A DNA stretch of 9,336 nt from positions 1 through 9,336 of the forward strand of contig JAQVNH010000028.1 of the NCBI GenBank assembly GCA_028703215.1, given 5' to 3'. Position numbers and translations under genes: made by a program. Within the stretch, counting starts at the first letter, position 1, and every line of letters starts with the position of its first letter. This document shows, one piece after another, positions 1 to 6,240 of the stretch. The notes under the pieces were generated by a model. The model did not search any database. It was not told the DNA's origin and was given only the letters and a program-made list of their open reading frames with translations. The stretch comes from Eubacteriales bacterium. GTDB lineage: Bacteria > Bacillota > Clostridia > Acetivibrionales > STF1-152.

Positions 1-714
1 ATCAATCTTCTCATAATCTGCCTCATAATTCTGAATGTCTTTGCGATGATGATCGAGCCATCCGTTTCTTCAGTCAAATTCAAAATGGTTTAAAGAATTT
101 TTGAAATTTTTTCAATCATAATCTTTACAATAGAATATTTGCTTAGATTTTGGGTAGCTGACTTATACTATCCCGAAAAACCAAAATGGAAGGCACGGTT
201 AAGATATGTATTTAAAGGTATGGCAATAATTGATTTATTGGCGATATTGCCGTTTTACATACCTTTTGTTATCCGAATCGATTTGCGAGCTTTAAGGGTT
301 TTAAGGATTTTCAGACTTTTCCGGTTATTTAAGGCAAACAGATACTCAAATAGTATGCGCAAAGTGTTTCTTGTTATTAAAGACAGATCGAGTGAATTGA
401 TTTCATCCGTCATAGTAGTTCTGACTCTTATGATCATGGCGTCAACGATTATGTTTAATATTGAAAACGCAGCTCAACCGGAAAAGTTCGCAAGTATTTT
501 CGACTCGATGTGGTGGGCTACAGCAACCTTAACAACTGTTGGATACGGAGATATTTATCCGATCACGGTTTTAGGCAGGATTCTCGCTGCAGTTATTGCT
601 CTATTGGGTATCGGAATTGTAGCCATTCCAACTGGAATAATTGCCAGTGGATTTATGGAGCGATTTCATAAAAAGAACTTTACTTGTCCGCATTGCGGAA
701 AGGAAATCGAATGA
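1..714 (+). pseudogene. Voltage-gated potassium channel, 5'-partial, with an in-frame stop codon
   Basis: Frame 1 reads from the window edge to a TGA at 712-714 and encodes a six-helix KvAP-like K+ channel of the cell membrane. The first 30 codons give a hydrophobic S1 segment (LLIICLIILNVFAMM). A TAA at 91-93 follows, then the same frame resumes as S2 (FEIFSIIIFTIEYLLRFW). S3 is near 217-280. S4 near 283-345 has Arg/Lys every third residue (LRALRVLRIFRLFRLFK). The pore helix and selectivity filter TTVGYGD lie near 532-555, followed by the inner helix S6. The short C-terminus holds CPHCGKE, a single CxxC pair. The only start after the stop that keeps S2 is a TTG at 139, which has no ribosome binding site. 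The channel family is certain. The disruption is seen directly, but it could be a real pseudogene, a recent nonsense mutation or a sequencing error. A truncated product starting at 139 would lack S1 and part of S2. Confidence 0.75.
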
Positions 715-724
715 TGTAAATAAA

Positions 725-753
725 GGGTTATGCGTCTTATGACACCATAACCC
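725..753. terminator. Bidirectional hairpin terminator between the channel gene and tRNA-Pro
   Basis: GGGTTATG (725-732) pairs with CATAACCC (746-753). The loop contains a further GTC/GAC pair around TTAT. On the plus strand the stem is followed by AATTTTAT, and on the minus strand by TTTATTTA. It lies 11 nt after the channel stop codon and just past the 3' end of the convergent tRNA, so it can serve both transcripts. The T tracts are short, so efficiency is uncertain. Confidence 0.65.
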
Positions 754-762
754 AATTTTATC

Positions 763-838
763 TGGTCGGAGTGACAGGATTTGAACCTGCGACTTCGTGG
801 TCCCGAACCACGCGCGCTACCATCTGCGCTACACCCCG
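763..838 (-). tRNA. tRNA-Pro (anticodon CGG)
   Basis: The minus strand folds into a full 76-nt cloverleaf. The acceptor stem CGGGGTG pairs with CACTCCG, with one G-T wobble. The D stem is GCGC/GCGC. The anticodon stem CGTGG/CCACG encloses loop TTCGGGA, which places CGG at positions 34-36 and so reads the proline codon CCG. The T stem is GCAGG/CCTGT with loop TTCAAAT. The discriminator base is A and the 3' CCA is encoded. The D-loop contains the usual GGTA. No tRNA lies next to it in this window, so it appears to be a single-tRNA unit with its own promoter upstream and a hairpin terminator downstream. Confidence 0.97.
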
Positions 839-867
839 ACAATTGAATGCGAAGCTTACAGGCAAAC

Positions 868-896
868 ATTCTAACACCTGTGCCCGCATTTTTCAA
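868..896 (-). promoter_or_regulatory. Sigma-70-type promoter for tRNA-Pro
   Basis: On the minus strand a -35 box TTGAAA (896-891) is separated by exactly 17 nt from a -10 box TAGAAT (873-868). The start of transcription would fall near 861, giving a leader of about 23 nt before the mature tRNA 5' end at 838. Box quality, spacing and position upstream of a stable RNA gene all agree. Confidence 0.72.
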
Positions 897-931
897 TTGT
901 TATTTATGTTTGCGCTTTTATTGCGCCGATT

Positions 932-1267
932 TTACCACTTTCCCTTTCCAACATGGGAAGCGATTTCAGCCTTGCTTCTTTGCTTGATCACCCAGGCTTC
1001 ATCCTTTGCGTTCTTGAAAAGAGCTACGCAAGGGGGATCCAGATCGATCTCGATGCCTTCCTCGCAGAGATCCGCAATAGCTTCGGCAAGTGATACCAAT
1101 TCCATGTGAATGCTGTTGGTTCTGTCTGAATCATAAACTTTCTTTGCATCGGCTTCTGACAGTTCAGTAAACTTTTCCTTTGGCGCTCCGCATTTCGGGC
1201 ATTTATCGGGAGCTTCGACGCCTTCGTGCAAATATCCGCAAACACCGCATTTAAATAATTTTTTCAT
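932..1267 (-). CDS. Rubredoxin-like protein with a C-terminal extension
   Basis: This is a 111-residue cytoplasmic protein. Residues 1-34 form a rubredoxin-like iron site of the rubrerythrin-tail type: C7-x2-C10 in KCGVCGY and C23-x2-C26 in CPKCGAPKEKF. These four cysteines are expected to bind one iron (or zinc) and support electron transfer, typically in peroxide or oxygen defence of anaerobes. Residues from about 48 to the end form a separate predicted helical part containing LDPPCVALF and ending in HVGKGKW. I do not recognise this part as a named domain, and it lacks the diiron motifs of rubrerythrin. The ATG at 1267 is preferred because AAAGGGTGG lies at a suitable distance. A GTG at 1276 lies inside that binding site. 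The gene follows the DUF1292 gene in the same direction after an 87-bp gap. Its redox partner is unknown. Confidence 0.85.
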   Translation of the reverse strand: MKKLFKCGVCGYLHEGVEAPDKCPKCGAPKEKFTELSEADAKKVYDSDRTNSIHMELVSLAEAIADLCEEGIEIDLDPPCVALFKNAKDEAWVIKQRSKAEIASHVGKGKW

Positions 1268-1299
1268 TTCAGCCACCCTTTCTTTTTATTTATGACTCA

Positions 1300-1327
1300 T
1301 ATATACCCTTTATCTAAAAAGGGTTAA
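1300..1327 (-). promoter_or_regulatory. Possible promoter with an inverted repeat ahead of the rubredoxin-like gene
   Basis: A perfect 7-bp inverted repeat ACCCTTT/AAAGGGT (1305-1311 and 1318-1324) with a 6-nt centre lies between the DUF1292 gene and the rubredoxin-like gene. Read on the minus strand, TTAACC (1327-1322) and TATATA (1305-1300) with a 16-nt gap resemble weak -35 and -10 boxes, so the repeat would fill the spacer as an operator could. It might instead be a weak terminator of the upstream operon, but no T tract follows it on the minus strand. Assignment is uncertain. Confidence 0.3.
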
Positions 1328-1354
1328 CGGAATTAACTTGATTGTTCAACGACA

Positions 1355-1633
1355 TCATTCGAAGTCAAACTCTTCTTCGGTCCTGTTTTTGAATTCCTCG
1401 AAAACCTCTTCCATTTCCGCTTCGTCTTCGATGTTGACATATACTTCCTCGCCATCCTCTTCCTCGACGCGCAGTATGACTACTTCATCCTCATCGTCAT
1501 CATTGCTTTTCTGGTCAAGCGGAAAAAGCACAACATATTGATTGTCGTTCATTTCAATCGTGTCAATGTATTCGAATTCCTCTTCTTCTCCGTCCTCGTC
1601 CGTCATTACTATTATGTCGTCTTTTTCTTCCAT
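1355..1633 (-). CDS. DUF1292 (YrzB-type) acidic protein
   Basis: This 92-residue protein is extremely acidic, dominated by Glu and Asp. It opens with MEEKDDIIVMTDEDGEEEEF, matching the DUF1292 family pattern of a short beta-rich protein beginning with a T-D-E-D-G turn. It has no membrane segment or signal peptide. The function of the family is unknown. In Firmicutes it is typically the last gene of the ireB-ruvX-DUF1292 cluster (B. subtilis yrzL-yrrK-yrzB), as here. The ATG at 1633 is chosen because GGAGGTG lies about 9 nt upstream. An ATG at 1651 overlaps that binding site and would add six residues. The gap to ruvX is 27 bp, so the two genes are almost certainly cotranscribed. Confidence 0.88.
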   Translation of the reverse strand: MEEKDDIIVMTDEDGEEEEFEYIDTIEMNDNQYVVLFPLDQKSNDDDEDEVVILRVEEEDGEEVYVNIEDEAEMEEVFEEFKNRTEEEFDFE

Positions 1634-1660
1634 CTCGAAATGCACCTCCATAAATTATGA

Positions 1661-2107
1661 TCATTCCTGCGTATTTTCCTCATCCGGTTTCCTGTTTCTT
1701 ATATTGTCAAGATATCCCTGCAGTATATGTACTGCAGCTATCTGATCAACCATATTTTTCTTCTTTGCTGTCTTAGTTCCAAGCTCATGCATCGTTTTCT
1801 TTGCAGCCGCCGTTGTCAGTCTCTCATCCCACCTGACGATTTTCGCGTTTGAAACCGCCTTCAGAGACTCGATGAAATTTTCGGTGATCTGCGCCCTGGG
1901 ACCGTAAGTTCCGTTCATGTTTCTGGGCACTCCTATCACAATTTCCGACGCATCCAATGCTTTGGCGATATCACGAACCATTTCAGCAGCCTTAGTTATG
2001 CTTCCTCCGTGCTCAAGCGTTCTTACCCCTCCGGCTGTCCAGCCAAACGGGTCGCTCACAGCCAGTCCTATCCTTTTATCTCCGTAATCTACGCATAGTA
2101 TCCTCAA
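1661..2107 (-). CDS. ruvX: RuvX/YqgF family Holliday junction resolvase homologue, pre-16S rRNA nuclease
   Basis: This 148-residue RNase H-fold nuclease belongs to the YqgF family, usually annotated as a putative Holliday junction resolvase and shown in E. coli to process the 5' end of 16S rRNA. The conserved acidic sites are visible: the first-strand Asp in CVDYGDKRIGLAVSD, the WDERLTT motif near residue 97, and the late Asp in MVDQIAAVHILQGYL. The IVIGVPRNMNG loop is also typical. The start is taken as TTG at 2107, with GAGGAG seven bases upstream and RILCVDYG directly after it, as in homologues. An ATG at 2173 would add 22 unrelated residues and run across the aldo/keto reductase remnant. 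Length is normal for the family. DUF1292 follows closely. Confidence 0.93.
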   Translation of the reverse strand: MRILCVDYGDKRIGLAVSDPFGWTAGGVRTLEHGGSITKAAEMVRDIAKALDASEIVIGVPRNMNGTYGPRAQITENFIESLKAVSNAKIVRWDERLTTAAAKKTMHELGTKTAKKKNMVDQIAAVHILQGYLDNIRNRKPDEENTQE

Positions 2108-2142
2108 TAGTCCGCTCCTCAAACTATTAACTGCCATAAAAT

Positions 2143-2337
2143 TTATATTGCCTTGCTTGCAAATGCGTGACATCTCGCCTGTTGCCTTGAGTAAGCATAG
2201 GATTTCGATGATATCACGGGTGTGGTTTTTGCGACCTTGATTGCCTTGCAGATATGCGGATATGTTCCGTACAATTCAGCTGTATCTATAAAATCGATCC
2301 CGGACACGAGAGCTTCTGCTGTTATGCGCAGATAAGG
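2143..2337 (-). pseudogene. Remnant of an aldo/keto reductase between ireB and ruvX
   Basis: Directly after the ireB stop codon, the same reading frame stays open for 64 codons to a TAA at 2145-2143. It spells an aldo/keto reductase fragment: EALVSGIDFIDTAELYGTYP (near 2316-2257), then PVISSKSYAYS (near 2220-2188). These correspond to the N-terminal part of the barrel, with the conserved Asp and Tyr of DTAELY and the Lys of SSK, three of the four catalytic residues. Nothing resembling the rest of the roughly 300-residue enzyme (the catalytic His region, NADPH site, or any C-terminal Fe-S segment) is present, and no start codon with a ribosome binding site precedes it. I read it as a decayed gene fragment. 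The residues after SYAYS no longer look like the family. Confidence 0.7.
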
Positions 2338-2601
2338 TTACTTATTCTTCTGGCCTTCCAGATAATACCTTACGATCTCCTCCAACAGCTCGTCCCTCTC
2401 TATTTTGTGGACAAGGCTGCGCGCATTGTTGTGATTTGTGATATATGTGGGATCACCCGAAAGTATATAACCTACGATCTGTGTTATGGGATTATATCCT
2501 TTTTCGTTGAGGGCTTCAAAAACAGACATCAAAATCTTCTTGACCTCGCTTTTATTATCCTTTTCAAGTATGATCCTTATTGTTTCGTTATCTGCCAACA
2601 T
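2338..2601 (-). CDS. ireB: IreB family regulatory phosphoprotein (DUF965)
   Basis: This 87-residue protein matches the IreB/YrzL family along its length. The central block NPITQIVGYILSGDPTYITN is followed by HNNARSLVHKIERDELLEEI and ends VRYYLEGQKNK. In Enterococcus faecalis IreB is a small helical protein phosphorylated near its N-terminus by the Ser/Thr kinase IreK, and it affects cephalosporin resistance. The Thr at position 7 here is in a comparable place, but phosphorylation is inferred. Three in-frame starts occur together (GTG 2607, ATG 2604, ATG 2601). The ATG at 2601 is favoured because AGGGGAG ends about 5 nt upstream. The gene sits 66 bp after mtaB. A normal neighbour, ruvX, follows after a 230-bp gap widened by the aldo/keto reductase remnant. 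Confidence 0.92.
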   Translation of the reverse strand: MLADNETIRIILEKDNKSEVKKILMSVFEALNEKGYNPITQIVGYILSGDPTYITNHNNARSLVHKIERDELLEEIVRYYLEGQKNK

Positions 2602-2632
2602 CATCACTCCCCTATGCCTTGCGAATATCTAT

Positions 2633-2661
2633 ATATTAATATACAGGCGTTTTTAATGCAA
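2633..2661 (-). promoter_or_regulatory. Possible promoter of ireB
   Basis: In the mtaB-ireB gap the minus strand carries TTGCAT (2661-2656), 17 nt, then TAATAT (2638-2633), with a start predicted near 2626 and the ireB start codon at 2601. Spacing is ideal but both boxes match consensus only in part, and the region is AT-rich. No terminator is visible after mtaB, so read-through is also possible. Confidence 0.35.
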
Positions 2662-2667
2662 CAGATA

Positions 2668-3996
2668 TTAATTCGGTCCTGCATCGCATTGTCCGAGCAT
2701 CACGCCTGTCACATAGTCGCTGTTTGCCTTGTTCAGCAGCACAGTTTTGCTTTTGCCATGAAGCGAGAGACCTCCCGCACACAGCACCCTAATGTAGTTG
2801 TCGCTTCGCCCCTCCACCATTCCGGGCATTTCAGGAGCTTCATCTTCGAACAACACTCTTAACGTCCTTCCTTCAAATCCCCTGTTGAACTCAAGCAGCT
2901 TTTTCTCCGACATTTTTATCAGCAATTTGCTTCTTTTCTCTTTCACTTCCGGTTCGACCTGATTTTCGTATGATGCCGCCGGAGTGCCTTCTCGAGGTGA
3001 AAATTTGAATACGTGCATCTGAGAAAGCGGAAGATTTTCAAGGAACTTGTATGTTTCGAGGAATTCCTCTTCAGTCTCCCCCGGGAACCCAACCATTACA
3101 TCGGTAGTGACCGAAACATCCTCAATGTTTTCTTTGAGTTCCGTAACAACTTTTCTGTATTGTTCGCTTGTATACTTCCTGTTCATTCTTTTCAGAGTTG
3201 CGTCGGAACCGCTCTGCATCGAAACATGAAAATGCGGGCATAGCTTCGGAAGCTGCTTAGCGAGCATTATAAATTTCGGCGTTATGAACGTCGGTTCAAG
3301 CGAACTAAGTCTGACTCTTTCAACTCCGGGAATATCATGGATTTGTCGAACTATATCAAGAAGATCCGTTCCCCCGAGGTCTATTCCGTAGGATGCAAGA
3401 TGGATGCCTGTCAGTACGATTTCATTAAAACCCCGCTGCGCAAGAGTACTGATTTCATCGATTATATTTTGTGCATTTCTGCTGCGCACGGGACCTCTTG
3501 CGTAGGGAATTATGCAGTAGGTGCAAAACCTTCCGCAGCCATCCTGGATTTTCACGTACGCCCGTGTTCGCTCGCGGAAAGAATCCACTTTTAACTCTTC
3601 GTATTTATTTTGTTTCATAATATTATCGATTTTTGAAATCTTGTTTCCGCTTTTGGCAAACTCTTCAATCAAATCGGCTATCTCTGTCCTGTTGCTTGTT
3701 CCGGTGATTATATCGACATTTTCCATATCACATGCTTCCGCGGGTGATGTTTGCGGATAACAGCCGGTCATAACAACTATGGCGCCGGGATTCATTCTTC
3801 TTGCTTTTCTTACGGCGTTTCGGGATTTGCGCGCGCTTATTCCCGTCACAGTGCATGTGTTTACAATATATACATCCGCAGCTTCATCAAAGTCTACGAT
3901 ATCGTAACCCCGTTGAATCAAAATGTCGGAAAGCGCTTCTGTTTCGTATCTGTTCACTTTGCATCCCAAAGTGTGAAATGCCGCAGTTTTTTTCAT
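2668..3996 (-). CDS. mtaB: tRNA t6A37 methylthiotransferase
   Basis: This 442-residue radical-SAM enzyme adds a methylthio group to N6-threonylcarbamoyladenosine at position 37 of ANN-decoding tRNAs, giving ms2t6A. The N-terminal UPF0004 domain carries the cysteines for the second 4Fe-4S cluster: C12 (TLGCKVN), C48 (NTCTVT) and C79 (TGCYPQ). The radical-SAM cluster is C154-x3-C158-x2-C161 in DGCGRFCTYCIIPYARG. A TRAM RNA-binding domain occupies roughly residues 370-436. The HTLGCKVNRYETE opening and the typical length favour MtaB over MiaB or RimO. The ATG start overlaps the rnr stop codon as ATGA, and there is no clear independent ribosome binding site, so translation is probably coupled to rnr. 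Pairing with rnr puts two RNA-metabolism genes in one transcript. Confidence 0.95.
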   Translation of the reverse strand: MKKTAAFHTLGCKVNRYETEALSDILIQRGYDIVDFDEAADVYIVNTCTVTGISARKSRNAVRKARRMNPGAIVVMTGCYPQTSPAEACDMENVDIITGTSNRTEIADLIEEFAKSGNKISKIDNIMKQNKYEELKVDSFRERTRAYVKIQDGCGRFCTYCIIPYARGPVRSRNAQNIIDEISTLAQRGFNEIVLTGIHLASYGIDLGGTDLLDIVRQIHDIPGVERVRLSSLEPTFITPKFIMLAKQLPKLCPHFHVSMQSGSDATLKRMNRKYTSEQYRKVVTELKENIEDVSVTTDVMVGFPGETEEEFLETYKFLENLPLSQMHVFKFSPREGTPAASYENQVEPEVKEKRSKLLIKMSEKKLLEFNRGFEGRTLRVLFEDEAPEMPGMVEGRSDNYIRVLCAGGLSLHGKSKTVLLNKANSDYVTGVMLGQCDAGPN

Positions 3997-6197
3997 AGGT
4001 TCTTTGTCCAGCGCCTGTCGCTCGATTTCTTCCTGCTTTCGCCCGATTTCTTCCTGTTGCCAACCGATTTCTTCCTGCTGTCGCCCGATCGTCCGTGGCT
4101 TTTATCCGCAGATGAGCTTTTGGGTGACTTTCCCGAACGGATTCCGGGTGAAGTTTTGCCGCTGCCGCCGGGAGTTTTACCGACTTTTCCCGTATTGGCA
4201 TTGTTTGTCTTGCGGCTCTTGCCGCCGTAATTCTTTTTGCCGCTTGTCCTGTCTCCGGTTTTTTCTTCGAAAGCGAAATCTATTTGACGGGTGGACGGGT
4301 TGGAGCGCGCAACTATTATTTCAACTGTGTCTCCGATCCTGTATGTTTTTCCGGTATGTTCGCCTTTAACGCAGTACTGATTCTCGAGGAACTCGTAATA
4401 GTCGTCATTTATGTCGCTCAGTCTGATGAGCCCTTCGATAGTGTTTTCAAGCTCGACGAACAATCCGAAGGATTTCACGTTCGATATAATTCCTTCAAAC
4501 TTCTGGCCGATCCTTTCGCTCATATATTCCGCCTTTTTGAGATCAAGCGTATCCCTTTCGGCCTCCTCGGATTCCTGTTCTCTCTGCGAGCATTGCTTCG
4601 CGATTTCAGGAAGCTTTTCATTTAATCTTTCCGCCTTTTCAGCGCTGAGAAATCCCTTGAGCTTATCTTTCATTATCCTGTGGATCAAAAGGTCCGGGTA
4701 TCTTCTTATTGGCGATGTGAAATGACAGTAATACTCTGCCGCAAGTCCGAAATGTCCTTCGTTTTGATTGCTGTAAAGCGCTTTTTGCAGCGACCTGAGC
4801 ATTACAGTGTTTATTATCAGCTCTTCCTTTGTTCCCTTCACCTTTTCCAGCAATTCTTGAAGATTTTTAGGAGAGATCTTCCCCGCGCTCTTAAACTTAT
4901 ATCCCAGATTTGAGACAAATTCCCCGAATGCTGTCAGCTTCTCGGGATTCGGGTCCGCATGGACCCTGTAAACAAAGGGTGTATCCGCCGCAAAAAAGTG
5001 TTCGGCAACTGTTTCATTGCATGCAAGCATAAATTCCTCGATTATGTTGTTGGCTATGGTCATTTCGTATTTTATGATATCGACTGGCTTGCCTTTTTCG
5101 TCAAGGATCACCTTCGTCTCAGGAAAATCGAATTCGATCGCTCCCCTTGCCGAGCGTTTTCCCTTGAGTATCAGCGCAAGTTTTTTCATGATTATGAAAT
5201 CCGCAATCAAATCCCTGTATTTCTCGCTCAGATAGGAATCATTCTCCTCAAGGATTTTATAAACATCTGTATAATTCATTCTTTCGTTGACATTTATTAC
5301 GCTTTCGAATATTTTATGCGCCGTGACTCTTCCGGTCTGGTCAATATCCATCAATACCGAGAACGCAAGTCTGTCTTCATGCGCATTAAGGCTGCAGACG
5401 CCGTTGGACAGTTTTGTCGGAAGCATAGGTATGACCCTGTCCGCAAGGTAAACGCTCGTTCCTCTCTCATACGCTTCCTTGTCGAGAGCACTGCCCTCCC
5501 GCACAAAGTGGCTTACATCGGCTATATGGACACCCAGTCTGTAATCGCCGTTGGGCAGGCGCTCGATTGATACAGCATCGTCAAGATCCTTTGCGTCTTC
5601 TCCGTCGATCGTGACCATTCTCAAAGTTCTCAAATCGAGCCTATTGGAAATCATTTCATCAGTTATTTCAAATGGCAGTCCTTCAGCTTCCTGTTTTACT
5701 TCATCGGGAAACGAATCCCTCAATCCATGCAGCCTTATAACCGACAGTATGTCTACTCCGGCTTCGTATGAGCCGCCAAGCACTTCAGTCACAGTGCCTT
5801 CGGCATTTCTCCTCGAATCCGGATATCTTTTTATAAGAACCACGACTTTACTTCCCTGCTTTGCTCCGTTGAACTCATCGGGCGGAATAAATATATCCGA
5901 GGACAGCTTCCTGTCATCAGGTATGACAAATCCTATTTTCCCGCTGATATCCATGGTTCCCACAATCGATGTATTCGCTCTGTTCAATATTTGAACAATC
6001 TCGCCTTCGTTCTTCCTGAACCCGTCACTTTTCTTTATTATCCTCGCAATAATGGTGTCATTGTGCATAGCGCCATGCAAATTCTCGGCAGCTATAAAAA
6101 TATCTTTGATCTCCCGGTCTTCCGGGATCACAAAGCCAAAGCCCTGCTCATTGCCCTGAAGTCTTCCTGTTATTCGGTTTATCTTTTTTTCATTCAT
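3993..6197 (-). CDS. rnr: Ribonuclease R
   Basis: This 734-residue RNase II/RNB-family 3'-5' exoribonuclease degrades structured RNA. Two N-terminal cold-shock OB folds (GNEQGFGFVIPED and ISGKIGFVIPDD) precede the RNB catalytic domain. Its metal-binding acidic cluster TIDGEDAKDLDDAV is intact (Asp 198, 204, 206 and 207). The SPIRRYPDLLIHR motif is also present. A C-terminal S1 domain covers about residues 564-643. The last ~90 residues form a Lys/Arg/Ser/Gly-rich, presumably disordered tail with three copies of a (G/V)xxRKKS heptad. The ATG at 6197 is chosen because AGGAAGG lies about 10 nt upstream. An ATG at 6221 would add eight residues but has no binding site and sits next to a TATAAT box. 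It follows the secG terminator, and the secG-rnr order is common. The usual partner smpB is not in this window. Confidence 0.97.
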   Translation of the reverse strand: MNEKKINRITGRLQGNEQGFGFVIPEDREIKDIFIAAENLHGAMHNDTIIARIIKKSDGFRKNEGEIVQILNRANTSIVGTMDISGKIGFVIPDDRKLSSDIFIPPDEFNGAKQGSKVVVLIKRYPDSRRNAEGTVTEVLGGSYEAGVDILSVIRLHGLRDSFPDEVKQEAEGLPFEITDEMISNRLDLRTLRMVTIDGEDAKDLDDAVSIERLPNGDYRLGVHIADVSHFVREGSALDKEAYERGTSVYLADRVIPMLPTKLSNGVCSLNAHEDRLAFSVLMDIDQTGRVTAHKIFESVINVNERMNYTDVYKILEENDSYLSEKYRDLIADFIIMKKLALILKGKRSARGAIEFDFPETKVILDEKGKPVDIIKYEMTIANNIIEEFMLACNETVAEHFFAADTPFVYRVHADPNPEKLTAFGEFVSNLGYKFKSAGKISPKNLQELLEKVKGTKEELIINTVMLRSLQKALYSNQNEGHFGLAAEYYCHFTSPIRRYPDLLIHRIMKDKLKGFLSAEKAERLNEKLPEIAKQCSQREQESEEAERDTLDLKKAEYMSERIGQKFEGIISNVKSFGLFVELENTIEGLIRLSDINDDYYEFLENQYCVKGEHTGKTYRIGDTVEIIVARSNPSTRQIDFAFEEKTGDRTSGKKNYGGKSRKTNNANTGKVGKTPGGSGKTSPGIRSGKSPKSSSADKSHGRSGDSRKKSVGNRKKSGESRKKSSDRRWTKNL
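4023..4085. repeat. Three tandem 21-bp repeats inside the 3' end of rnr
   Basis: Three consecutive 21-bp units occupy 4023-4043, 4044-4064 and 4065-4085. All begin CGATTTCTTCCTG and differ only in the last eight bases. A fourth unit begins at 4086 (CGAT) but diverges at once. The unit length is a multiple of three, so the repeats keep the reading frame and encode successive heptads GDSRKKS, VGNRKKS and GESRKKS in the basic tail of RNase R. Confidence 0.9.
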
Positions 6198-6223
6198 TTT
6201 ATTTTTACCTTCCTCTTGCATAT

Positions 6224-6229
6224 ATTATA
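6224..6229 (-). promoter_or_regulatory. Perfect -10 box ahead of rnr, no -35 box
   Basis: TATAAT (6229-6224, minus strand) lies right after the T tract of the secG terminator and 27 nt before the rnr start codon. The 17-18 nt upstream position falls within the terminator stem and shows no TTGACA-like box, and there is no clean TGn extension. It could drive rnr weakly, or rnr could depend on read-through from secG. The evidence is one hexamer only. Confidence 0.35.
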
Positions 6230-6240
6230 CAACAAAACAA

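Noticed and set aside
858..881. ACAGG/CCTGT hairpin as a terminator for the rubredoxin-like gene
   Set aside because: The stem is short, the loop is 14 nt and no T tract follows. The segment is better explained as part of the tRNA-Pro promoter.
771..1109. Open frame on the plus strand beginning inside the tRNA
   Set aside because: It runs antisense through the tRNA-Pro gene, its promoter and the rubredoxin-like gene. It has no family resemblance, and its start is the tRNA T-arm.
1338..1745. Two Ser-rich open frames on the plus strand
   Set aside because: They are the reverse complement of the Glu/Asp-rich DUF1292 gene (GAA/GAG read back as TTC/CTC-type codons) and have no ribosome binding sites.
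2108..2173. 22-residue N-terminal extension of RuvX from an ATG at 2173
   Set aside because: The extension has no family similarity and overlaps the aldo/keto reductase remnant. The TTG at 2107 has a GAGGAG site at the right distance and matches the family N-terminus.
4023..4085. Tandem repeats as a CRISPR array or attachment site
   Set aside because: The units are 21 bp with no spacers and keep the rnr reading frame, so they are coding repeats.
3751..5994. Several plus-strand open frames of 100-200 codons across rnr and mtaB
   Set aside because: They are antisense shadows of clearly conserved enzymes and show no recognisable domains or translation signals.
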